Assembly: GCA_016125455.1 (NCBI GenBank) | Contig: WGLS01000012.1 | Coordinates: forward strand, 62,001-126,000 | Direction: 5' to 3' | Length of the DNA stretch: 64,000 bases | DNA from: Alphaproteobacteria bacterium | GTDB taxonomy: Bacteria; Pseudomonadota; Alphaproteobacteria; Caulobacterales; Parvularculaceae | Shown: piece after piece, positions 9,261 to 17,985 of the stretch | Numbering within the stretch: the first letter of the stretch is position 1 | Layout: every line of letters begins with the position of its first letter | The notes under the pieces: generated by a model | What the model was told of the DNA's origin: nothing | Databases searched by the model: none | What the model saw: the letters and a program-made list of their open reading frames with translations, nothing else | Position numbers and translations under genes: made by a program

Positions 9261-9277
9261 CCGTAGCAAGACTACGG
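9261..9277 (-). other. Hairpin overlapping the pth stop, just ahead of ychF
   Basis: Perfect six-base stem CCGTAG / CTACGG (9261-9266 with 9272-9277) around a five-base loop. On the minus-strand mRNA the first arm contains the pth TAG stop and the second arm ends where the purine-rich ychF ribosome-binding region (AAGGATAAGG) begins. There is no T-run, so it is not a standard terminator. It could tune ychF translation or coupling; function is inferred. Confidence 0.4.
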
Positions 9278-9976
9278 CTTGAGTAGTTTCCTTAGTGCAG
9301 CCCCAATCGCCGAGGTCGCGCCTTCGCTCTCGCGATTATTCTCCGCGTGCGATTTGGGTTTACTCTCCGCATCGCTCGGCGCCGCACTCGGCGACACTTT
9401 CGCCGGCTTGCGCGGCGCAAGCCTTTGTCCAATTGCTGCGGCGTAGGCCTCGTCGCTTACGAGAAGTCTCGGGGCTTCGGCGGCGAGCGCGGCCAACGTT
9501 GCTTCAAGCCATTCAGCGTCGGCCTTGGCGAAATCGCCGAGGACATAACTTGAGACCCTCGACTTGTCGCCGGGATGGCCAATTCCGATCCGAACCCGCC
9601 TGAAATCCGGCCCCAGATGCGCAGAAATTGAGCGCAAGCCGTTATGTCCAGCGACGCCGCCGCCCGTCTTTATACGGAGCTTGCCGGGAGCGAGGTCGAG
9701 TTCATCATGGAAAACTACGATGTCGGACGGCTTGAGCCTGTAAAACCGCGCAGCCGCGGCAACGGATCGTCCGGAGTCGTTCATGAAGGTCTGCGGCTTT
9801 AGCGCAAGGACCTTTTCCCCTTCGACAATTCCTTCGGCCAGATTGCCTTCGAACTTGGCGCGAAAGGGCGAAAATCCACAGGTCGAGGCAATTTCGTCGA
9901 TCGCCATGAAACCGACATTGTGGCGATGCCGGGCGTAGCTCGCGCCCGGATTTCCGAGGCCGACGAGCAGCATCAT
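9272..9976 (-). CDS. pth: Peptidyl-tRNA hydrolase
   Basis: Releases tRNA from stalled peptidyl-tRNA in the cytoplasm. 234 residues. Active-site residues are visible: Asn9 in GLGNPG, catalytic His19 in RHRHNVGF, the Asp of [13 protein letters not shown], and Asn in [13 protein letters not shown]. The catalytic domain ends near residue 190; the extra tail is Lys/Ser/Ala rich ([18 protein letters not shown]) and ends in [15 protein letters not shown], a feature common in alphaproteobacterial Pth. It lies between rplY (79 bases upstream) and ychF. Confidence 0.96.
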   Translation of the reverse strand: MMLLVGLGNPGASYARHRHNVGFMAIDEIASTCGFSPFRAKFEGNLAEGIVEGEKVLALKPQTFMNDSGRSVAAAARFYRLKPSDIVVFHDELDLAPGKLRIKTGGGVAGHNGLRSISAHLGPDFRRVRIGIGHPGDKSRVSSYVLGDFAKADAEWLEATLAALAAEAPRLLVSDEAYAAAIGQRLAPRKPAKVSPSAAPSDAESKPKSHAENNRESEGATSAIGAALRKLLKP

Positions 9977-10055
9977 GGCGTCGTCTCACTCCTTCAGTCG
10001 GCGTCAATCAATTGGCGGTCGCACCATGTCGCGGCCGCCTTCCGGCAACGTTACT

Positions 10056-10700
10056 CTAGTCGTCGGACTCGTTGGCGGGTTCGGCGTCGCCGCCTTCATC
10101 ATCGGATTCCGCTTCGCTCGACCGCACCGACGACGGCGCAGTGATCGTCGCAACGGTGAAGTCACGGTCCGTTATCGTCGGCTCGACGCCCTTTGGCAGT
10201 TTGAATGCCGATATCTTGACCGCATCGCCGATATCGAGACCTGCGATGTCGACTTCGAGGTATTCAGGAATAGCGGTCGCCGGCGCGTAGACTTCAACTT
10301 CGTGTCGCACAACGTTGAGGACGCCGCCCCGTTTGATGCCAGGAGAGGTTTCTTCGTTCAGAAAGCGCACCGGGATCGCAACGTCGATCCGGGTCTTTTC
10401 ATCGACGCGGAGCAGATCGACATGAACCGGAAATCCCATCACCGGGTGAACCTGCACGTCCCGCGCGATGACCGGCTGCAGGCCTTCCTGGTTCGGGACG
10501 TCGATGTTGGCGAGATGCGCCCGCATGCGTCCGGCGAAGTAAGCTTTTTGCACTTCCTTGCTGCGCAGCTGGATCGCGACCGGGTCCATGCCGCCGCCAT
10601 AAAGAACGCCCGGCACCCAACCTTCGCGCCGCGTGGCGCGCGCGCCGCCAGTCCCCGTACGTTGCCGAACTTCACAGTAGAAAACATCAGTTTCGGCCAT
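10056..10700 (-). CDS. rplY: 50S ribosomal protein L25, general stress (Ctc/TL5) form
   Basis: Binds 5S rRNA in the large subunit. 214 residues from ATG 10698-10700 (MAETDVFYCEVRQRTG), preceded by AGGAG; longer upstream reading is rejected for lack of a ribosome site and odd composition. The N-terminal L25 domain (GGARATRREGWVPGVLYGG) is followed by the TL5 beta domain (DVQVHPVMGFPVHVDLLRV, VPVRF-like IPVRFLNEETSPG, GGVLNVVRHEVEV). The acidic tail (SEAESDDEGGDAEPANESDD) is typical of alphaproteobacterial L25. First gene of the rplY-pth-ychF run. Confidence 0.95.
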   Translation of the reverse strand: MAETDVFYCEVRQRTGTGGARATRREGWVPGVLYGGGMDPVAIQLRSKEVQKAYFAGRMRAHLANIDVPNQEGLQPVIARDVQVHPVMGFPVHVDLLRVDEKTRIDVAIPVRFLNEETSPGIKRGGVLNVVRHEVEVYAPATAIPEYLEVDIAGLDIGDAVKISAFKLPKGVEPTITDRDFTVATITAPSSVRSSEAESDDEGGDAEPANESDD

Positions 10701-10855
10701 CGCCGGGGTCTCCTGAAGCCATAATGCGGTTCGATCGCCGCGGTCGGCAGCGGTCGCGAGCGCGCCAGATGTCGGAACGAGCGCGCCCATTAGAGGAAAG
10801 GCGCGCCGGGCGCAACTGGTTGAGGGCGTCGACTGATTGCCTTTTTCGCCCGAGT

Positions 10856-11602
10856 TCAAGCACTGCCATCCGCCTCGTCGGACTCGTCGATCAACGCTGC
10901 CGGCCAAGCCGACGCCAGAAAGGCTCTATAGAGAGCCTCGAGCCGTGGCGCATCAGCAAGCGCCCTTAGATTCGCCGCAACCGTCACGCGATCGGATCGA
11001 GCGACCGGTCCCGTCATTGACCTTGTGGGCGCCTCGCGAAACCGTTCGACACAGCCTTCAAGCAGCAGTGCAAGAGCATCCTCGGGCGCATCGGGAAACC
11101 GCGCCGCAAAGACCGCAGCGCTTTCATTCCAGATATGCGCCGCAAAGTTGGCGGTGAGGACGGCGATCGCGTGATAGGCCGCGCGGTCTTTTTGGGCGAC
11201 CACGAAGCAAGAGTTGGGGGCTCCGGGAATGAAATCCGACATGCGCGGCCCACCTGGATCGATTGCGAAGGGGATACGCGCCAGGGTTGCCGCCTCCAGC
11301 GGCTCGGGTGGAAACGAATACAAGGGATGAAGGCAAGCGACCCCCTCGACCAATCGCCCGCCCGCGAAATGAACCAGCATTTTGCTGCGCGCCGGTTTGC
11401 CGATGAGGTCGAGCGCCTTGGCAATCGCGTCATCCGGCGTAGCGATTGCGATTGCATCGGCGCGTGCGGCCTTGGCCCGGACCTCCTCAAGTCGGTTGGA
11501 CATGTCGTTGCGCGTCGCGAATCCAACGTCGCACCCAAGCGACCGGGCATAGGCCCCGATTGAGCGGCCGACCCGCCCTGCCCCGATTATGAGATGTTGC
11601 AA
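10856..11602 (-). CDS. Rossmann-fold protein with DUF2520 domain
   Basis: NAD(P)-binding protein of unknown substrate, 248 residues. I choose the TTG at 11600-11602 because AAGGGGAG (complement of 11611-11618) sits eight bases upstream and the protein then begins at the nucleotide-binding strand, QHLIIGAGRVGRSIGAYARS. The pattern of a short Rossmann domain (AIAIATPDDAIAKAL, HFAGGRLVEGV) followed by an all-helical C-terminal half (HPLYSFPPEPLEAATLARIPFAI, then ALALLLEGCVERFREAP) is that of DUF2520 proteins, relatives of pyrroline-5-carboxylate and ketopantoate reductases. A GTG start nine codons earlier is possible. Confidence 0.72.
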   Translation of the reverse strand: MQHLIIGAGRVGRSIGAYARSLGCDVGFATRNDMSNRLEEVRAKAARADAIAIATPDDAIAKALDLIGKPARSKMLVHFAGGRLVEGVACLHPLYSFPPEPLEAATLARIPFAIDPGGPRMSDFIPGAPNSCFVVAQKDRAAYHAIAVLTANFAAHIWNESAAVFAARFPDAPEDALALLLEGCVERFREAPTRSMTGPVARSDRVTVAANLRALADAPRLEALYRAFLASAWPAALIDESDEADGSA

Positions 11603-11803
11603 AAAAGGGACTCCCCTTCGATCTCGCACGCAACGCCGCCGAGATACCAGCGACCGCCGCCTTAGCCAACGCCTTGTCGAGATTGGTAAGTTTCGTTTCG
11701 CCTGCTATTTTGTGGATTATCGGTCTTGTGGCTGATCGGCGTTGGCGGCCTCGAGGCCGGCTTGGCCGGTGGCAATTGGCGCGTCGCGCTGGGGAGCGTT
11801 GCG

Positions 11804-12691
11804 ATGGCGAGAGAACGGGCTAAGAAGGAAACCGACGACCGGATCGGCGGCTATTTCACCAGCGCCGCGGCCTTCGCCGGCATCACGGGCCTTTGGGCCT
11901 ATGTCACCAAAGATGACCAGTTCTACGCAATGCGGGACCTTTTCGGCGTAAACCTTCCCGCGACAACTCTCTCGTATCTCGGAACAATGCCGGTCATCGG
12001 CTACCTGATGGGGCGCTGGCGGTTCGAAACGCCGGACGGTCGGGGCATCGTGGCGCTGGCGGGGAAGCTCGCCGCGCGCGCGATGAATTTTACCTATTCG
12101 CATTTGCTGATCGTCCTGTTCACCGCTGCAATGGCGTCAAAGGCATATTTTGGATGGGATCTGAATGCGGTCGTCCAGGCGATCGATGACCAGATGTTCG
12201 ACCTTGCGTCGCGATATGCGCCATGGCTAGCGGCCTATCTCGGCGGCTTTAACCTTGGCCGGGCAAATGGACTTTCCAGGTCGCGGCAGCGTCTCGCTGA
12301 TCGGGTTGCTGACGGTCTCAATAGGCGCCTTGACGATGAAACAAGGCGGTCGCCGCCAGTGATCGAAGATAGGGCGAGGCCCTCCGGCGATCGTATCCGG
12401 TCTGCGCCATCGTTTCGGCGGGATGCATCCTTCTTTCCGGAATCAACAAGGGATGCCGTCGCGCGCAGCAGCGCCCCCCCAGCGCGCCGAAACGCCGGCT
12501 CACGCCACCGCAGGGGCGGTCACGACGATGCCCTCAACGCTCTTGCCGGCGAAATCGGCGAAGCAGGCGCGCGCGGTTTCTTCGGCGGCCGCGGCCATGC
12601 CGCCGACGATCGGCCAGATGATGACCGGCCGGGCTTTGAGCCGTCGGCGAGCAGACGCCTCAACTCACCTTCCTTTGACCGGTTGCGCTAA
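11804..12691 (+). CDS. Membrane protein of unknown function with long basic/disordered tail
   Basis: 295 residues from ATG 11804, with GGGGAG at 11791-11796; a TTG 26 codons upstream is less likely. The N-terminal half has about three to four hydrophobic stretches (FTSAAAFAGITGLWAYV, TTLSYLGTMPVIGYLM, HLLIVLFTAAMASKAYFG, WLAAYLGGFNLG). The C-terminal third is Arg/Asp/Ser/Gly rich and apparently disordered (ARRNAGSRHRRGGHDD). A run of seven C at 12474-12480 falls inside this tail, but codon use looks the same on both sides, so I keep a single frame. No known family recognised. Confidence 0.5.
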   Translation: MARERAKKETDDRIGGYFTSAAAFAGITGLWAYVTKDDQFYAMRDLFGVNLPATTLSYLGTMPVIGYLMGRWRFETPDGRGIVALAGKLAARAMNFTYSHLLIVLFTAAMASKAYFGWDLNAVVQAIDDQMFDLASRYAPWLAAYLGGFNLGRANGLSRSRQRLADRVADGLNRRLDDETRRSPPVIEDRARPSGDRIRSAPSFRRDASFFPESTRDAVARSSAPPARRNAGSRHRRGGHDDALNALAGEIGEAGARGFFGGRGHAADDRPDDDRPGFEPSASRRLNSPSFDRLR

Positions 12692-12802
12692 ACCGCAATA
12701 AATTTGATCTAGCCTCTGCATCGTCCTCGCGAGAGGGTTTCGCCACAACGCCGGCCCAGGCGGCCTTCGAGACACGGCCGGCGAAAAGGAAATGCGGAGC
12801 GA

Positions 12803-13858
12803 ATGGCCGAACAAGCAACCGACCGAATCATCGTGACCGGCGGCGCAGGCTACATTGGCGCCCATGTCGCAGTGGAACTTCTTGCGTCAGGTCGATCGAT
12901 CCTCATCGTCGATAATTTCGCAAACTCATCGCCTATCGCAATCGACCGCATCCGCGAAATAGCCGGCGACGACGTCGATGTCCGGGTGCTGGCGCTCGAT
13001 CTTGCCGACGACGCAAACCGCGAAAAACTCATCGAGGCCGCGATTGATTTTGGCGCGAACGGCGCCGTGCACCTCGCCGGCCTGAAGGCAGTCGGCGAGT
13101 CGGTTGCGGCGCCGCTGCGATACTACGAAACCAACATACGGACGACCTTCAACCTGGTTCGCGCACTGGAAGCGGCTGGCGCAAGAACCCTCGTTTTCTC
13201 TTCCTCGGCAACGGTCTACGGAGACGCAAACCAAAGCCCGGTGAATGAAGCGGGCCGCTTGTCGCCCACAAATCCCTACGGCCGCACGAAATTCTTCATA
13301 GAAGAAATGCTCCGCGACGTCGCATCAGCGGATGCGCATTGGCGGATCTGCAACCTTCGGTACTTCAATCCGGTAGGCGCTCATCCTTCCGGACGGATCG
13401 GCGAAGATCCAAAAGGCCCGCCAAACAATTTATTTCCTTATATTGCTCAGGTGGCGGTTGGCCGTCGCGAAAAGCTTTCGATATTCGGCGATGATTATCC
13501 GACTCCTGACGGCACGGGCGTCCGTGACTACATTCATGTCGTCGATCTCGCGCGCGGACATGTCGCCGCGCTTCAATACCTTTTGACGCGTGAGGAAAAG
13601 GGCGCGCTTGACGTGAACCTGGGGGCAGGCCGAGGGCATTCCGTTCTTGAAGCGGTCGCCGCGTTCAGGCGCGCAAGCAATCGCGATATCCCCACCCAGA
13701 TCGTCGCGCGGCGGCCGGGCGACATAGCGGAGATATACGCAGACGCTGGGCGCGCCGCCGATCTATTTGGCTGGAAAACCGAAAAGTCGCTACACGACAT
13801 GTGTACGGACCATTGGCGGTGGCAACGCGAAAATCCTTCGGGATACGTCGAAGATTGA
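12803..13858 (+). CDS. galE: UDP-glucose 4-epimerase
   Basis: Interconverts UDP-glucose and UDP-galactose for surface polysaccharide or galactose use. 351 residues. Extended short-chain dehydrogenase: VTGGAGYIGAHVAVEL (Gly motif, residues 11-26), the Ser/Thr site FSSSATVYG, catalytic Tyr159 and Lys163 in NPYGRTKFF, RYFNPVGAHPSGRIGEDP and the GalE-typical DGTGVRDYIHVVDLARGH. It stands alone; no other sugar-nucleotide gene is adjacent. Confidence 0.93.
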   Translation: MAEQATDRIIVTGGAGYIGAHVAVELLASGRSILIVDNFANSSPIAIDRIREIAGDDVDVRVLALDLADDANREKLIEAAIDFGANGAVHLAGLKAVGESVAAPLRYYETNIRTTFNLVRALEAAGARTLVFSSSATVYGDANQSPVNEAGRLSPTNPYGRTKFFIEEMLRDVASADAHWRICNLRYFNPVGAHPSGRIGEDPKGPPNNLFPYIAQVAVGRREKLSIFGDDYPTPDGTGVRDYIHVVDLARGHVAALQYLLTREEKGALDVNLGAGRGHSVLEAVAAFRRASNRDIPTQIVARRPGDIAEIYADAGRAADLFGWKTEKSLHDMCTDHWRWQRENPSGYVED

Positions 13859-13873
13859 TCCATGCGCCGATGG

Positions 13874-14977
13874 CTACAACGCCTTTGCTGGCTTGCCAGT
13901 AACCAGCCCCGTCGCGGCGAACGGCGCCGCAGCGTTCGCTGGATCGACCTTCACGATGGTGACGTCGCGTATGCCGTACGGCAGGCCAGTTCGACCGAAG
14001 CCTGCGTCACCCGCTGCATTTAACCGCCAGAGCCATGCTCCTTCGTCGCCCGCGAAGTTGCGCGAAATCTCAAACGGCGCGGTATCGCCGTGAACGACCA
14101 GGACCGGCTTGGAAAATTCCTCGGCCGCCGCCCTCACCGTCGCGCGCAACCCCGCAAATCCATCACATGCATGATCGTCCGACGTCGCCGCATCGCGACA
14201 AATCTCGCCGCGCGGCTTGCCGCTTATGGCGGTAGGATCGCCGTGCATAAAAAGGACGACCGCTGTCGCATTTTCCGCGCGGGCGCGATCAAAAACGTCC
14301 GAGATCCATAGGAGGTTCAACGCATCGCGCGCGTTTGCGGCCGCGGCCGCGACATCGAGCGGATCGCCGGTCACCCAGTCACGGCCATTATTTGTGCCGA
14401 CCGCGTGGACCGTCGCAAACCGGACGTTTGCATGGACCCAAGTCGCGTTTTCAATCTGCGTCGCCTGACGTTCCGCCGCCATTGACGTCGGCGCATCGCC
14501 GGCAATCGCGACGCCAATTGTCGGGAAAAACCCTCTCACCGTCTTCAGCCGCGCAAGATCGGAGTATTTTTGCCCCGTCGCCGGATCGTCATGGCGATCG
14601 CAATCGGTCCATTCATTGTCCCCGGGCACGTAGAACACCGGCGTCGGCGCCAACTCCGCAAGCAGCGATTTGAACCGGAGATCGTGCTCAGGCTCGCAGG
14701 GCGCTCCGCCGCCCTTGTAGTCGCCAATGTGGGCAATGAAAGGAAAGTCGGCGCTGCGCACCTTCGGCAATGCGGCCGCCAGCATTTCCCGGTCGGCTTC
14801 ATCGTAGGGCGTGTCGCCAATCACCAGGAATGAAAGCGCGCCCGTCGGGCCGGTTGCTAGCGCCGGGGGATAGGTTTCGCCCCGGTCGCAAGCTGACAGC
14901 GCGAGCGCCATCGCCAACGAAATCGCCGCGAACGGCGCCGAAAAAAATCTGGAACCAGCCGGCCTCATTGAAATCAC
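13874..14977 (-). CDS. Secreted/lipid-anchored metallophosphoesterase-like protein
   Basis: 367 residues with an N-terminal signal ending in a lipobox-like LALSAC, predicting a lipoprotein with Cys near residue 29. Calcineurin-type phosphoesterase motifs are visible though diverged: LVIGDTPYDEAD, IAHIGDYKGGG, FYVPGDNEWTDC, VVLFMHGDPT and LVVHGDTAPFE. These would bind two metals. Substrate unknown. It ends 15 bases from galE, tail to tail, and runs divergent from the HNH gene. Confidence 0.7.
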   Translation of the reverse strand: MISMRPAGSRFFSAPFAAISLAMALALSACDRGETYPPALATGPTGALSFLVIGDTPYDEADREMLAAALPKVRSADFPFIAHIGDYKGGGAPCEPEHDLRFKSLLAELAPTPVFYVPGDNEWTDCDRHDDPATGQKYSDLARLKTVRGFFPTIGVAIAGDAPTSMAAERQATQIENATWVHANVRFATVHAVGTNNGRDWVTGDPLDVAAAAANARDALNLLWISDVFDRARAENATAVVLFMHGDPTAISGKPRGEICRDAATSDDHACDGFAGLRATVRAAAEEFSKPVLVVHGDTAPFEISRNFAGDEGAWLWRLNAAGDAGFGRTGLPYGIRDVTIVKVDPANAAAPFAATGLVTGKPAKAL

Positions 14978-15028
14978 CTGTCGCCTATACGCCGTTCCGC
15001 CGCGACGGCTACATGCTAGCCTTCAAAA

Positions 15029-15385
15029 ATGACACGCAATCGACGATTCGCACGTGAGACTGAAGACGACGATGTCGCCGCCAAGACGGACGGTGTGTGT
15101 CCGCTTTGCGAACGGCCAATTCCGCCCGACGCAAGACAGAGTGACCACCATCTCATCCCGAAGCTTAAAGGCGGCAAGGGCGGCCCGACTGTACGGCTGC
15201 ACCATATCTGCCACGCAGCGATCCATGCCCATCTGACGGAAACGGAACTGGCGCGCGCTTTTTCGACCATCGACGCGTTAAAGGGTCACCCCGACATTGC
15301 GCATTTTGTGAAATGGGTGGCCGCCAAGGACCCCGCCTTCCATGCGCCGACACGGGGCCGCGCCCGCGGTCGGCGACGTCGGTAG
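15029..15385 (+). CDS. Small HNH endonuclease-domain protein
   Basis: 118 residues. An HNH core is visible: CPLCERPI (metal-binding Cys pair), DHHLIPKLKGG with the catalytic DHH-type histidine, then VRLHHICHAAIHAHL supplying further His/Cys ligands. The tail (APTRGRARGRRRR) is strongly basic, compatible with nucleic-acid binding. No integrase, capsid or methylase lies nearby, so it is not obviously part of a phage or restriction system. Many such stand-alone HNH proteins in Alphaproteobacteria are uncharacterised. It converges on anmK with a four-base gap. Confidence 0.75.
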   Translation: MTRNRRFARETEDDDVAAKTDGVCPLCERPIPPDARQSDHHLIPKLKGGKGGPTVRLHHICHAAIHAHLTETELARAFSTIDALKGHPDIAHFVKWVAAKDPAFHAPTRGRARGRRRR

Positions 15386-15389
15386 GACT

Positions 15390-16559
15390 TCAGGCGTTCG
15401 CGAGGAATGTGCGGCCGCCGCACATTGCATGCGGTACGCCGGTCGTCTTCGGGAAGCTAAGCGGAAGTTTGCGTACGGACCGCACGGCAAGGTACGCAAA
15501 ACATTCCGCCTCGATGTCGTCGCCGCGCCAGCCGGCGTCTTCAGCGCGCATGACCCTGCCCGGCAGTCGCGCCGACAGTTCGTCCATCAGCGCCGGATTG
15601 CGTCGCCCGCCGCCGCACGCCACCCAGACCTCGGGCGGCTGCGGCAAGTGGTCGACCGACGCCGCGACGCAAGCAGCCGTAAACGCGCTCAGTGTCGCCG
15701 CGCCATCCATCATCGATAGGCCTGCAACAGGTCCGATCTTGAAATCATAGCGATCGAGGGACTTCGGCGCCGGCCGACGAATGTATGGCGCCTTGAGCAT
15801 TAGGCGAACAATGTCTTCGTGGACCGTTCCTGCGCGCGCCGCCTTTCCATCCCGGTCCATCGCAGCGCCGGTTTTTGCGTCCATCCATTCATCGAGAAGG
15901 CCATTCCCAGGCCCGCAATCAAACGCGACCAGCCCGTCAAGGCCGCCGTCGATCGGCACGAAAGTGACGTTCGCGACGCCGCCCAGATTGAGCGCGGCGA
16001 TCGGCCCTGCGATCCCCTCTCGGGACGCAAGATCGCGTGCAAGGGCGGCATGGTAAATGGGCGCGAATGGCGCGCCCTCCCCACCCGCGGCGATATCGGC
16101 CGAGCGAAAGTCCGCCACCACCGTTATTCCTGTCCCGCGAGCGAGCGACGCGGCATCGCCAATCTGCCAGGTTTGGCCAGGGCCGTCCCCCGCGCGAGGC
16201 GAGCGGTGATATATGGTCTGGCCGTGAAACCCGACCAGGTCGACTTCGGCGGCTTCGAGGCCATTATCGGCCATCAGTTTCCTGACCGCGTCAACGTGCG
16301 CTTCGGTGACGGCGCGCGTCGCATCAGCGATGTCCTGCGCGGCATTGCGGCCTTCGAGCGCAGCCTTGATGGCTCGTCGCACGAACGTCTTCACGGCCCG
16401 CGAATAAGGAAAACTCGCCGACGGTCCTGTTTCAACGACCGTATCGCCGTCAGTCCTGAGAACGGCCGCGTCGATCCCGTCAAGCGACGTCCCGCTCATC
16501 AGGCCAATCACCGTTCTATTCTCGACGTCATCGCGTCCGATCGAAAGGCTCTCCTGCAT
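15390..16559 (-). CDS. anmK: Anhydro-N-acetylmuramic acid kinase
   Basis: Phosphorylates and opens 1,6-anhydro-MurNAc from cell-wall turnover to MurNAc-6-phosphate (peptidoglycan recycling). 389 residues from ATG 16557-16559, with AAGGGAAAG upstream; an earlier in-frame start would intrude on the divergent tyrS promoter. Kinase signatures: VIGLMSGTSLDGIDAAVL, VGFHGQTIYHRSP, VVADFRSADIAAGGEGAP, NLGGVANVTF, FDCGPGNGLLDEW, and VWVACGGGRRNPALMDEL. It sits divergently from tyrS, a neighbour often seen in Proteobacteria. Confidence 0.95.
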   Translation of the reverse strand: MQESLSIGRDDVENRTVIGLMSGTSLDGIDAAVLRTDGDTVVETGPSASFPYSRAVKTFVRRAIKAALEGRNAAQDIADATRAVTEAHVDAVRKLMADNGLEAAEVDLVGFHGQTIYHRSPRAGDGPGQTWQIGDAASLARGTGITVVADFRSADIAAGGEGAPFAPIYHAALARDLASREGIAGPIAALNLGGVANVTFVPIDGGLDGLVAFDCGPGNGLLDEWMDAKTGAAMDRDGKAARAGTVHEDIVRLMLKAPYIRRPAPKSLDRYDFKIGPVAGLSMMDGAATLSAFTAACVAASVDHLPQPPEVWVACGGGRRNPALMDELSARLPGRVMRAEDAGWRGDDIEAECFAYLAVRSVRKLPLSFPKTTGVPHAMCGGRTFLANA

Positions 16560-16678
16560 AGCGCTTTCCCTTCGCTCCATTGGGGGGTACACCGCCTGCT
16601 TCGACTTAACAAACCGTTGAACGCCCCGCTTCAGATCAACTGCACTATCGCGCCTGACGTTCGCGCCACGAGACCGAC

Positions 16679-17941
16679 ATGACCGACGCACCGGCCCAGA
16701 ATTTCAAATCCGACCTCCTCGCCGTCCTATCGGAGCGGGGTTTCATCCATCAGTGCACAAACCTGACAGCGCTCGACGAAAAGGCCGAAGCCGGGCCAAT
16801 CACGGCCTATATCGGCTTCGACGCCACGGCGACGTCGCTCCACGCCGGCAGCCTGATTCAGATCATGATGCTCTACTGGCTGCAACAGACGGGGCACCGT
16901 CCGATTGTCCTCATGGGCGGCGGCACGACGAAGGTCGGCGATCCGACCGGCAAGGATACGCAACGCAAGCTTCTGACCGATGAGGCGATCGCCTCGAATA
17001 TTGCGTCGATCAAGCAGGCGTTCGATCCATTCCTGACCTTCGGGAGCGGTAAGGCGGACGCGATCATGGTGGACAATGATGAATGGCTCTCCCAACTGGG
17101 GTATGTGGAATTCCTGCGCGACTACGGGACCGCTTTCACTATAAACCGTATGCTTACTTTCGATAGCGTCAGGCTGCGCCTTGAGCGCGAGAGCCCGATG
17201 ACGTTCCTCGAGTTCAACTACATGCTGATGCAGGCCTATGACTTCCTGGAGCTGAACCGGCGCCATGATTGCAGTCTGCAGATGGGCGGCTCGGACCAGT
17301 GGGGCAATATCGTCAACGGCGTCGAGCTCTGCCGCCGCAAGGATGGCGCGGAGGTATTCGGCCTGACGACGCCTTTGCTGACCACCGCGTCGGGAAAGAA
17401 AATGGGCAAGACCGAAGGCGGTGCCGTCTGGCTGAACGCGAACGATCTCAGCCCCTATGACTACTGGCAGTACTGGCGAAATATCGAGGATGCCGATATC
17501 GGCGTGATGCTCGCGCGGTTTACGGCGTTGCCGATGGATGAAGTCAGGCGACTATCACGGCTTGAAGGCGCCGAAATCAACGAAGCCAAAAAGATCCTTG
17601 CAGACGAAGCGACGAAGATGCTGCACGGCGACGACGCTGCTGGCGCGGCGGCTGAAACTGCTCGGCGAACGTTCGAGGAAGGCGCGCTCGGCGACGAGCT
17701 GCCGACAATCGACGTGTCGGCACGCACGGTTGAAGACGGGATCCCGCTGCTCGATGCCTTTCTGGAAGCCGGCCTCATCGCGTCGAAAGGCGAGGGCCGG
17801 CGGCATATCAAGGCCGGCGCGCTTAGGGTGAACGACACGCCGATCAGCGAGGAGCGCCCGATATCGTCGGACGATGTGACTGACGGCATGGTGAAGCTGT
17901 CGATTGGCAAGAAAAAACACGCTCGAATCCGCCTCGGCTAA
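16679..17941 (+). CDS. tyrS: Tyrosyl-tRNA synthetase
   Basis: Charges tRNA-Tyr. 420 residues, class I synthetase of the bacterial TyrRS type. HIGH-like motif [11 protein letters not shown] (near residue 47-57), Tyr-binding [10 protein letters not shown] and [17 protein letters not shown]-like [14 protein letters not shown], and a C-terminal S4 RNA-binding domain ([19 protein letters not shown]). Start ATG 16679. Divergent from anmK; converges on the large AsmA-like gene with 44 bases between. Confidence 0.97.
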   Translation: MTDAPAQNFKSDLLAVLSERGFIHQCTNLTALDEKAEAGPITAYIGFDATATSLHAGSLIQIMMLYWLQQTGHRPIVLMGGGTTKVGDPTGKDTQRKLLTDEAIASNIASIKQAFDPFLTFGSGKADAIMVDNDEWLSQLGYVEFLRDYGTAFTINRMLTFDSVRLRLERESPMTFLEFNYMLMQAYDFLELNRRHDCSLQMGGSDQWGNIVNGVELCRRKDGAEVFGLTTPLLTTASGKKMGKTEGGAVWLNANDLSPYDYWQYWRNIEDADIGVMLARFTALPMDEVRRLSRLEGAEINEAKKILADEATKMLHGDDAAGAAAETARRTFEEGALGDELPTIDVSARTVEDGIPLLDAFLEAGLIASKGEGRRHIKAGALRVNDTPISEERPISSDDVTDGMVKLSIGKKKHARIRLG

Positions 17942-17985
17942 ATGCCGGCAGTGGAAAGAGCGGCGCCAGACCCTTTCGGCCTAAT

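Noticed and set aside
12423-12701. Alternative frame after the seven-C run in the 11804 gene, suggesting a frameshift
   Set aside because: Third-position GC bias stays in the original frame through its stop, and neither tail matches a known family, so no frameshift is supported.
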